A DNA stretch of 7,434 bases from Acidobacteriota bacterium. GTDB lineage: Bacteria > Acidobacteriota > Vicinamibacteria > Vicinamibacterales > CAVVIG01. Each line of letters begins with the position of its first letter. Position 1 is the stretch's first letter. The notes under the pieces are model-generated. The model was not told the DNA's origin. It made no database searches and saw only the letters and a program-made list of their open reading frames with translations. Shown piece by piece: positions 1 to 5,748 of the stretch. A program made the translations under genes and the position numbers. The stretch lies in the NCBI GenBank assembly GCA_003222555.1, contig QHWL01000042.1, positions 1 to 7,434 on the forward strand. The letters run 5' to 3'.

Positions 1-437
1 TCCAGATCTACCAGAGTCCTGGATACGTGGTGATTCAGTCCGAGATGATCCACAGCGCTCGCATCATCCCGGTTGACGGGCGTCCGCATCTCGGCAAAAC
101 TCTCCGCCAGTGGCAAGGGGACGCGCGCGGCCACTGGGAGGGCAACGTGCTGGTGGTAGAAACCATCAATTTCCGAAACGACGAAGGCGCGACCTACCAG
201 AATGCCAATGCCGACAGCTTCAGGCTCGTCGAACGGTTCACGCGCCTCGGCGCGGACAGGATCGACTACGAATTCACGGTGTCGGATCCGGCGACGTGGG
301 CGAGATCCTGGACGGCAAGGATTCCCTGGAAGACGGCAGACGGTGAGATCTATGAGTACGCATGTCGCGAAGGGGATCTCGACATCTTCCACCTCCTGCA
401 AATTGCCCGTAAAGGAGAGAAGACCCGAGAACAGTGA
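1..437 (+). CDS. Conserved protein of unknown function, C-terminal part (5' truncated by window edge)
   Basis: The reading frame is open from base 3 (Q-I-Y-Q-S-P-G-Y-V-V-I-Q) to the TGA at 435-437, giving about 144 residues with the N-terminus outside the window. An ATG at 45 and a GTG at 27 are internal, since conserved-looking sequence continues upstream of both. Visible motifs are an ARIIPVDGRPH segment, then GDARGHWEGNVLVVETINF, then RFTRLGADRIDYEFTVSDPATW, which looks like a series of beta strands. I recognise this pattern from a family common in Acidobacteriota and some Proteobacteria, often annotated only as hypothetical, with usual length several hundred residues. Its function is not known to me. 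It ends 50 bases before the receptor pseudogene on the same strand, so the two may have been co-transcribed. The family call rests on motif memory; the biochemical role is unassigned. Confidence 0.8.
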   Translation, partial: QIYQSPGYVVIQSEMIHSARIIPVDGRPHLGKTLRQWQGDARGHWEGNVLVVETINFRNDEGATYQNANADSFRLVERFTRLGADRIDYEFTVSDPATWARSWTARIPWKTADGEIYEYACREGDLDIFHLLQIARKGEKTREQ

Positions 438-487
438 CCAAGGCCCTTCGTCACGAAGGCATGGCCGCACACACCTGACGGCAACCG

Positions 488-2778
488 ATGTCTTGCTGCC
501 TGTTCCTTCTCCTCTGGACCGCCGCCCAGTTTGGGCAGAGCAACACGGGCGAGTTGCGGCTCACCGTGACCGACCCCTCGGGTCTGCCGATCCAGGGCGC
601 GGTGGAGCTGGTCAGTGAGGCCAACCAGCTTCGACAGAATCTCGAGACGGACACGCAGGGCGCGGCGGTCGCCAGACGCCTGCCGTTCGGGATGTATCAC
701 GTCGACGTGCAGCGCGAGGGCTTCGCGACATTTTCGGGGCTCATCGAAATCCGCTCGGCCCTGCCCACCGATTACCACGTCACCCTCGGCCTCGCGCCCC
801 GGTCAACGTGGAAGAGACCTTGCTCGATTTGCATCAGACGAGCACGGCAAACCGCATTGGCGCGGAGACTCTGCAGCACCGGACAACGGCGGTGCCCGGG
901 CGATCGCTGCCAGACCTCGTGAACACTCAGCCAGGCTGGCTGCTCGAGGCGAACGGCATCCTGCATCCTCGCGGGTCGGAGTATCAAACTCAATACGTCG
1001 TCGATGGTCTCCCGTTCACCGACAATCGGTCGCCGTCCTTTGCGCCGGAAATTGAAGCGGACGATGTGCACTCGATGAACATTCTGACGGCAGGGTATCC
1101 GGCCGAGTACGGCCGGAAGCTCGGAGGCATCATCGAGGTCGTCACAGCGGGAGAGGGCCGCCAGGGCTTCCACGGCGGCCTCGTGGCTTCGGGGGGCAGC
1201 TTCGGCACAGCGAGCGGCTACGCCATGGGCCAGTATGGCTGGGGACCGAACACGCTCAGTGTCAGCGCCAATCTCGCGCACACGGATCGATACCTCGATC
1301 CACCCGTTGAAGAAAACTACACAAACAGCGGCACCGGGAAGAATGTGGCCGTGCACTTTGAACGAGCGTTCACCGAGTCCGATCGCCTCGGCGTCATCGT
1401 GCGCCGCGCCCACTCGAGCTTCCTCGTGCCCAACGAGCGTCTGCAGCAAGACTTGGGGCAGCAGCAGGATCGAACGAGTCAGGAGACCGTCGGGCAGCTC
1501 TCCTTTCAACACGTCTTTTCGACGACCGTCCTGGCGGACGTCCGGGGCATGGTGCGCAACCTGTCAGCCGGGCTGTCGTCGAATCCTTTGGCCACTCCCA
1601 TCCTGGCGCAGCAGGATCGGGGCTTTCGTGAGCTGTACCTCAAGAGTACTGTTTCCGTTCACGCCGGCCGGCACGAGTGGAAAGCGGGCATCGACGCCGA
1701 CGTCGGCGTGATTCGCGAGAGCTTTGGCTACCAACTCACGGATTCCAGCCGATTCGATCCAGACACACCGCCCGTCTTCACGTTCGCGGATCGGCGACGC
1801 AACCGGGAGCAAGCGCTCTTTGTGCAGGACCAGCTGCGACTGGGCGCGTAGACGGTCAACGCGGGCATCCGGTGGGATCACTATCGGCTCGTGGTGGATG
1901 AGAGCGCGCTCAGTCCTCGCCTCGGGGTCGCCTGGTCCTGGCCGGCCGCCGACCTGGTAGTTCGCGCGTCCTACGATCGAGCGTTCCAGACGCCGGCTGT
2001 GGAGAACCTCCTGCTGGCGAGCTCCTCGGCGGCCGACAGCCTGAACGGCGTCGTCGCGCGACTGCCGGTGCGACCATCGTTGGGTAACTTCTACGAGGCC
2101 GGTTTCTCGAAGGGCCTCGTCGGCAAGATGCGACTCGACGTCGCCCGCTTCACGCGGCACATGAGCAACTTCGCGGATGACGATCTACTACTCAACACGG
2201 GCGTGAGCTTCCCCACCGCCTTTCGTAAAGCGCAGATCAGCGGCACCGAAATCAAGCTCGACCTCCCGCACTGGAGAGCGCTCTCGGGATTCGTCGGTTA
2301 TGCCAATGCGCGCGGTGTCGGCTACCTGCCGATTACAGGCGGTCTCCTCCTGGGCGATGATGCGTCGACGTTGCTGGCATCCACGGATCGCTTTCCCATC
2401 ACGCAGGACCAGCGGAACACGCTGCGCGGCCGTGTGAGCTACCAGGTCTTGCCGAGAGCGTGGGTCGCGCTGGTCGCGTCGTATGGGAGTGGGCTTCCGG
2501 TCGAATTCGTGGGAGATCGCGAACAGGCGATCGCGCAATACGGCCAACGGATTGTCGATCGCGTCGACCTCGAGCGCGGACGCGTGCGCCCCTCGATGTC
2601 GTGGGATTCGTCAATAGGACTGGTCGTCGCGAAAACCAAGAAATATCGCCTCCGCCTCCAAGCAGATGCGCTCAATCTCACGGATCGGCTCAACGTCATC
2701 GACTTCGCCGGGCTCTTCTCAGGCACGGCCCTGGCGCCTCCGCGCAGCTTCGCGGTGCGCCTGCAGGCCGAGTTCTGA
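488..2778 (+). pseudogene. TonB-dependent outer-membrane receptor, disrupted by a frameshift and an in-frame stop
   Basis: Three collinear pieces make one receptor of about 763 residues if repaired. Piece 1 (488 to about 800) has a short hydrophobic signal-like start (MSCCLFLLLWTAAQFGQ) and a carboxypeptidase-regulatory-like beta-sandwich (GELRLTVTDPSGLPIQGAVEL ... GMYHVDVQREGF). Piece 2 (about 799-1848, one frame over) holds the plug domain (VPGRSLPDLVNTQPG, YVVDGLPFTDN, AGYPAEYGRKLGGIIEVVTA) and the first barrel strands. Piece 3 (1852-2778, same frame as piece 2) completes the barrel (SPRLGVAWSW, RASYDRAFQTP, LNLTDRLNVIDF) and ends ...LQAEF, with the terminal Phe typical of outer-membrane barrels. 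Lesion 1: a CCCC run at 797-800 appears one C short. Adding a C gives ...LGLAPPVNVEETL. Lesion 2: TAG at 1849-1851, where LGA-Trp-TVNAGIRWDHY would be expected, one G-to-A change from TGG. An intact protein would import a TonB-energised ligand across the outer membrane. Recent decay or assembly error are both possible. Confidence 0.9.
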
Positions 2779-2828
2779 GCAGCGAGCAGAAGGCAATCAG
2801 CACCATGACACGAAGAAAAGTTCTGTGC

Positions 2829-2857
2829 TTGCATTCACCCGGCGGCGGGGCTATTAT
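2829..2857 (+). promoter_or_regulatory. Candidate sigma-70-like promoter upstream of fae
   Basis: TTGCAT at 2829-2834 and TATTAT at 2852-2857 are separated by 17 bases. The -10 matches the consensus TATAAT at 5 of 6 positions; the -35 matches TTGACA only at its first three bases. Transcription would start near 2864, leaving a leader of about 98 bases before the fae ATG. It is the first gap after the receptor and the natural place for a promoter of the C1 cluster. Promoter consensus in this phylum is not well known to me, and the -10 lies in the loop of a perfect hairpin, so the match could be incidental. Confidence 0.35.
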
Positions 2858-2865
2858 CCCGCCGC
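2842..2865 (+). repeat. Perfect GC hairpin with an AT loop between the receptor and fae
   Basis: GCGGCGGG (2842-2849) and CCCGCCGC (2858-2865) are exact reverse complements around the 8-base loop GCTATTAT. No T-run follows (ACGCCAAGACGATCC), so it is not a standard intrinsic terminator. It could still end or pause receptor transcription, or form a dyad around the candidate -10 box. Confidence 0.6.
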
Positions 2866-2945
2866 ACGCCAAGACGATCCTGTCAGATAGCTGAAATCGT
2901 TTGAGCATGTCGTCAGGATTTCGTCGAAAATAACTCACTTTCCAG

Positions 2946-2952
2946 AAGGGAG
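2946..2952 (+). promoter_or_regulatory. Ribosome binding site of fae
   Basis: AAGGGAG lies 9 bases before the ATG at 2962. It is the only clear Shine-Dalgarno sequence among the four genes of the C1 cluster, which fits fae being the most strongly translated gene. Confidence 0.7.
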
Positions 2953-2961
2953 TTCTTCCAA

Positions 2962-3465
2962 ATGGCAGCGGATTTCTTCATCGGCGAGTCGCTGGTCGGC
3001 GACGGCAATGAGGTGGCGCACATCGATCTGATCATCGGATCGAAGTCGGGACCGGCCGGGACGGCCTTCACCCATGCGCTCTCGAACCAGAAGGACGGCT
3101 TCAGCACCCTCCTCGCAGTCGTGTCCCCGAACCTTCCCGCGAAGCCCGACACCATCCTCTTCAACAAGGTGACGATCAAGGGCGCCACGCAGGCAGTGCA
3201 GATGTTCGGGCCGGCACAGGCGGCCGTCGCCCGCGCTGTCGTCGACTCGGTCGAGAGCGGCGTCATCCCTCGTGATCGCGCGGACGACTACTGCGTTCTG
3301 GTCGGCGTCTTCATTCACTGGGAGGCCAAGGACGACAAGAAGATCTACGACTACAACTATCAGGCGACCAAGGAGTCGATTCAGCGGGCGCTCGCCAAAA
3401 AGCCAAGCGTCACCGAGGTGATCGCCGCCTCGAAGACGGCCAAGCACCCGTTCAGCCCCAAGTAA
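2962..3465 (+). CDS. fae: Formaldehyde-activating enzyme (Fae)
   Basis: Fae catalyses condensation of formaldehyde with tetrahydromethanopterin to give methylene-H4MPT in the cytoplasm, the entry step of H4MPT-linked formaldehyde oxidation and detoxification. The 167-residue product matches the single-domain bacterial Fae length of about 170. Family motifs run from end to end: [19 protein letters not shown] near residues 8-26, containing the conserved His (His20 here) considered the catalytic base; [26 protein letters not shown] in the middle; [17 protein letters not shown]; and [14 protein letters not shown] followed by [14 protein letters not shown]. The tail [10 protein letters not shown] is also typical. 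The absence of a C-terminal Hps domain separates it from archaeal Fae-Hps fusions. The start is fixed by a good ribosome binding site and by homology starting at the second codon. It is followed 69 bases later by mtdB, the next enzyme in the pathway. Confidence 0.97.
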   Translation: MAADFFIGESLVGDGNEVAHIDLIIGSKSGPAGTAFTHALSNQKDGFSTLLAVVSPNLPAKPDTILFNKVTIKGATQAVQMFGPAQAAVARAVVDSVESGVIPRDRADDYCVLVGVFIHWEAKDDKKIYDYNYQATKESIQRALAKKPSVTEVIAASKTAKHPFSPK

Positions 3466-3498
3466 ATGCGACAAGCCGCGGACCTGTCCTAAGCTGCC

Positions 3499-3523
3499 GC
3501 GGGGTGGGCGCACCCCACCCCGC
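3499..3523 (+). repeat. Perfect 10-bp GC hairpin between fae and mtdB
   Basis: GCGGGGTGGG (3499-3508) pairs exactly with CCCACCCCGC (3514-3523) around the loop CGCAC. It ends 11 bases before the mtdB ATG at 3535, where a ribosome binding site would normally be, and no T-run follows. It may attenuate transcription, protect the 3' end of the fae message, or reduce translation of mtdB relative to fae. These roles are inferred; only the structure is seen. Confidence 0.7.
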
Positions 3524-3534
3524 CGCACGTCACG

Positions 3535-4413
3535 ATGCGCAAACTGCTGCTGCAACTCGACAGCTCGCCGCACCCAAGCGTTTTCGACCGCGTCGTCGCG
3601 TTCGACGGCGGCGCCGACGAGGTCATGAGCTACGGCGGCGTGACGGAGGACGCGGTTCGCGACCTCGTGCACGGCGCGATCTTCACCCGCGGGCCAAAGG
3701 ACCTCCGCAACACGGCTATCTTCATCGGTGGGACCGATATGACCGCCGGCGAGCGGCTCCTGGCGGCCGTGCGTAACGCGTTCTTCGGCCCAATGCGCGT
3801 CTCGGTCATGCTCGACTCGAACGGATCCAACACGACCGCCGTCGCAGCCGTCGCGAAGCTGCTGCAGGCCGTCGTCCCCGGCAGCGCCAGCAGCAATGTC
3901 GCAGGCCGTCGCGCCGTGGTCACTGCGGGAACCGGACCGGTGGGTGTTCGCGCCGCGGGCCTCCTCGCCAAGGCTGGCGCCGACGTCGTCCTCACCTCGC
4001 GCAGGCCGGAGCAAAACACGAACGTCGTCGAGGGTCTCCACCAGCGGTTCGGCGGCGCGGTGCGCGCAATCAAGATGGCCGACAGCTCGCAAGCCGCCGC
4101 CGTGATCGAGGGCGCCCAGATGGTGCTCAACGCCGGCGGGGCCGGCATCTGTCTCGTTCCGCGCGATGCCTGGGCGCGCCGCGCAGGCCTCCGTGCTGTC
4201 GCCGATCTCAACGCCGTCCCGCCGCTCGGCGTGGAAGGGATCGAGGTGAACGACGACGGCGTGGAGCGAGAGGGTGTCACGGCGTTCGGCGCCCTGGGCG
4301 TGGGTAAGCTGAAGATGAAGCTCCACAAGGCGTGCATCGCCCGCCTGTTTGAACAGAACGATCTCGTGCTCGACGCGGAAACGATCGCCGATGTCGCTCG
4401 CGAGTTCGTATGA
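3535..4413 (+). CDS. mtdB: NAD(P)-dependent methylene-tetrahydromethanopterin dehydrogenase (MtdB type)
   Basis: The enzyme oxidises methylene-H4MPT to methenyl-H4MPT with reduction of NAD(P), directly after Fae. The 292-residue product is the usual family length. The N-terminal domain includes KLLLQLDSSPHPSVFDRVVAFDGGADEVMSYGGV and a segment ending HGAIFTRGPKDLRNTAIFIGG. A Rossmann fold follows with the nucleotide loop TAGTGPVGVRAAG (residues 130-142) and TSRRPEQ (154-160); the Ser-Arg-Arg after the second strand suits binding of the NADP phosphate, so NADP use is likely. The C-terminus carries the family block GVTAFGALGVGKLKMKLHKACIARLF. ATG 3535 is the only start available: the frame has a TAA at 3490 and no other start codon between. 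There is no clear Shine-Dalgarno, and a GC hairpin takes its place, suggesting coupling to fae or low translation. MtdA is the alternative name; the neighbouring fae and overall sequence favour MtdB, but the two are hard to separate by eye. Confidence 0.92.
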   Translation: MRKLLLQLDSSPHPSVFDRVVAFDGGADEVMSYGGVTEDAVRDLVHGAIFTRGPKDLRNTAIFIGGTDMTAGERLLAAVRNAFFGPMRVSVMLDSNGSNTTAVAAVAKLLQAVVPGSASSNVAGRRAVVTAGTGPVGVRAAGLLAKAGADVVLTSRRPEQNTNVVEGLHQRFGGAVRAIKMADSSQAAAVIEGAQMVLNAGGAGICLVPRDAWARRAGLRAVADLNAVPPLGVEGIEVNDDGVEREGVTAFGALGVGKLKMKLHKACIARLFEQNDLVLDAETIADVAREFV

Positions 4414-4422
4414 AAAAACCGT

Positions 4423-4468
4423 ACGTAGTGTCCGCCTTCAGGCGGACCTTGCCCGTCCGCCTGTAGTG
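4423..4468 (-). repeat. Palindromic repeat of the VRLKPDAT family, intergenic copy
   Basis: Read on the minus strand, 4450-4423 matches the copy inside the ATP-grasp gene at 6166-6193 at 24 of 28 positions. Its core is a perfect hairpin, GTCCGCC (4430-4436), TTCA, GGCGGAC (4441-4447). A third arm, GTCCGCC at 4455-4461 followed by TGTAGTG, can pair with GGCGGAC instead, so two hairpins compete. The minus-strand copy would translate as KVRLKADTT. It fills most of the gap between mtdB and the DUF1464 gene. Confidence 0.8.
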
Positions 4469-4482
4469 AAAACGGCGAAGCT

Positions 4483-4513
4483 CTACCACAGAGGTCACGG
4501 AGGCAAGTGGTAG
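4483..4513 (+). repeat. 9-nt CAGAG-type units inside a CTACCAC/GTGGTAG inverted repeat
   Basis: Two adjacent 9-base units, ACCACAGAG (4485-4493) and GTCACGGAG (4494-4502), resemble the NNCGCAGAG units at 7061-7132. They are flanked by an exact 7-bp inverted repeat, CTACCAC (4483-4489) and GTGGTAG (4507-4513). The GGAGG at 4499-4503 looks like a ribosome binding site but belongs to the repeat. Confidence 0.5.
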
Positions 4514-4542
4514 CGTCTTTTCGCTTGAACCAAAATGCAGCA

Positions 4543-5670
4543 ATGCCCCGCGTGATCGGCATCGACCCTGGTACTGTGAGCGTCGACGTGTGCGGGCTCG
4601 ACGACGGGCACGTCTTCCTCGACCGATCGCTGCCCACCGATGAGGCCCTCGCCCACCCGTCGGTGCTCGTCGGATTGCTCGAGGAGGCTCATCGGGTCGC
4701 GCCGCTCGACCTCGTGGCTGGGCCGTCGGGCTATGGCCTCCCGCTCACCGCAGCTCGCGACCTCACGGAGGCCGACCTTCGGCTGGCGTACCTCGCCGCA
4801 GAGGGGGAATCCGGCGGCATCGGCGGGCTCCGTTCGCTCATGCGAGCGCTCGGGCGATCCTCGGCGCCGGTCGTCCTCACCCCTGGCGTCGTGCACCTCG
4901 CTTCGGTCCCGGCGCACCGGAAGGTGAACCGCGTCGACATGGGCACCGCTGACAAGGTGTGCGCCACCGCACTGGCTGTGCGCGAGCACGCCGAGCGATG
5001 CGGCTGCAGCGAGCGAGACGTCTCGTTCATCCTGCTCGAGCTGGGCGGCGCGTTCACGGCGGCGATCGCGGTTCGGGAGGGCAGAATCGTAGACGGGGCT
5101 GGTGGAACGTCGGGACCCCTCGGCGTGCGGGCCGCAGGCGCGCTCGACGGCGAGGTCGCGTTTCTTGCCGGCTCCATAACGAAAGGCCTGCTGTTTGTCG
5201 GCGGTGCCGCGACGATCGCCGGCGCGCCCGAAGCGCCGCCCGAGGCGGTCGCGGCGCCCAGCACGCTTCGTGGTCGCCTTGCCTGGGAGGCGTACCTCGA
5301 GAGCGCAGTGAAGGCCGTGGCGGCACTCAGCGTGTCGGCGCCGCATACGTGCGACGTGATCCTGTCCGGACGGTTGGCCCAGGTCGCCGGCATACGTGAC
5401 GAGTTGGCGCGACGGCTCGCCGGCGTGATCGCCGATCCGTCGGTCCACGCGCTCACCGGCTTCGCGGCGGTGGCCAAGCAGGCCGCGCAGGGGGCCGCGC
5501 TGCTCGCCGACGGGCTTGCGGGCGGCAGTTCGGCGGCCCTCGTGGATGCGCTGGGCATTCGCGAGGCGTGCGGCACGGTGCTCGACCACTTGTACGTGAT
5601 CTCTCCGGCTCAGGCGCGGGCCCGTCTCGGGATCACGGGTGCGAACCAGGAACCAGGAACCAGGAATTAG
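4543..5670 (+). CDS. DUF1464 family protein (ASKHA/butyrate-kinase-like fold) in the C1 cluster
   Basis: This is a 375-residue protein of the DUF1464 family, which is mostly archaeal and predicted to have an acetate/sugar kinase-like (ASKHA) fold. The N-terminal PRVIGIDPGTVSVDVCGLDDG is the phosphate-1-type strand-turn of that fold; VAGPSGYGLPL, LTPGVVHLASVPAHRKVNR and VDMGTADKVCATALA are family blocks; FILLELGGAFTAAIAVREGRIVDGAGGTSGP resembles the second phosphate loop. The reaction is not known. The start is taken at ATG 4543, where homology begins. GTG 4507 is in frame but would add 12 residues encoded by repeat DNA and has only 3 bases between GGAGG and the GTG. The last eight residues (NQEPGTRN) and the TAG stop come from the 7-nt repeat array that follows, so the natural end may have been replaced. 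Its place after fae and mtdB suggests a role in H4MPT or methylofuran supply, by inference. Confidence 0.88.
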   Translation: MPRVIGIDPGTVSVDVCGLDDGHVFLDRSLPTDEALAHPSVLVGLLEEAHRVAPLDLVAGPSGYGLPLTAARDLTEADLRLAYLAAEGESGGIGGLRSLMRALGRSSAPVVLTPGVVHLASVPAHRKVNRVDMGTADKVCATALAVREHAERCGCSERDVSFILLELGGAFTAAIAVREGRIVDGAGGTSGPLGVRAAGALDGEVAFLAGSITKGLLFVGGAATIAGAPEAPPEAVAAPSTLRGRLAWEAYLESAVKAVAALSVSAPHTCDVILSGRLAQVAGIRDELARRLAGVIADPSVHALTGFAAVAKQAAQGAALLADGLAGGSSAALVDALGIREACGTVLDHLYVISPAQARARLGITGANQEPGTRN

Positions 5671-5736
5671 GAATTAGGAATTCAGAATGGCCGAAGGAAT
5701 TCTTAGTCTTCAATTCTTAATTCCTAATTCTCAATT
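5644..5736. repeat. Heptanucleotide repeat array with inverted arms
   Basis: Left half: AACCAGG three times (5644-5664), AATTAGG twice (5665-5678), AATTCAG (5679-5685). Right half, read on the minus strand from 5736: AATTGAG, AATTAGG, AATTAAG, then AATTGAAG. Arms 5665-5685 and 5716-5736 are complementary at 18 of 21 positions, with about 30 bases between. The block is AT-rich in GC-rich surroundings. It supplies the final codons and stop of the DUF1464 gene and fills the gap before the ATP-grasp gene. Such heptamer arrays are known as short tandem repeats in other bacteria; here it could act as a weak terminator or be a selfish repeat. Confidence 0.85.
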
Positions 5737-5748
5737 GTAAATTTCGTG

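Noticed and set aside
797..802. Programmed ribosomal frameshift site
   Set aside because: There is no classical slippery heptamer or supporting downstream structure that I can see, and a separate nonsense codon at 1849 argues for a damaged gene or sequencing errors.
772..2160. Minus-strand open frames (772-1512, 1564-2160) over the receptor pseudogene
   Set aside because: The plus strand encodes recognisable plug and barrel motifs throughout; the antisense products look like shadows.
2842..2865. Intrinsic terminator after the receptor
   Set aside because: The stem is strong, but no T-run follows, so it was kept only as a hairpin of uncertain role.
2935..4326. Long minus-strand open frame (463 codons) antisense to fae and mtdB
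   Set aside because: It is antisense to two clear enzymes, its product is a low-complexity Arg/Asp/Gly/His-rich sequence with no recognisable domain, and GC-rich codon bias on the plus strand explains the lack of stops.
4507..4542. Upstream GTG start for the DUF1464 gene
   Set aside because: The extra 12 codons come from the end of an inverted repeat and have no family similarity; the GGAGG is only 3 bases from the GTG and belongs to the 9-nt repeat.
3504..4637. Other overlapping frames within mtdB (for example 3504-3776, 3630-4637 minus)
   Set aside because: They are Arg-rich shadow translations with no homology pattern and no ribosome binding sites.
4495..5589. Long minus-strand open frame (364 codons) antisense to the DUF1464 gene
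   Set aside because: It lies opposite a conserved-family gene, its composition is Arg/His/Glu-rich shadow coding, and it has no motif.
5644..5736. CRISPR array
   Set aside because: The units are 7 bases long and contiguous, without unique spacers, and no cas gene is present.
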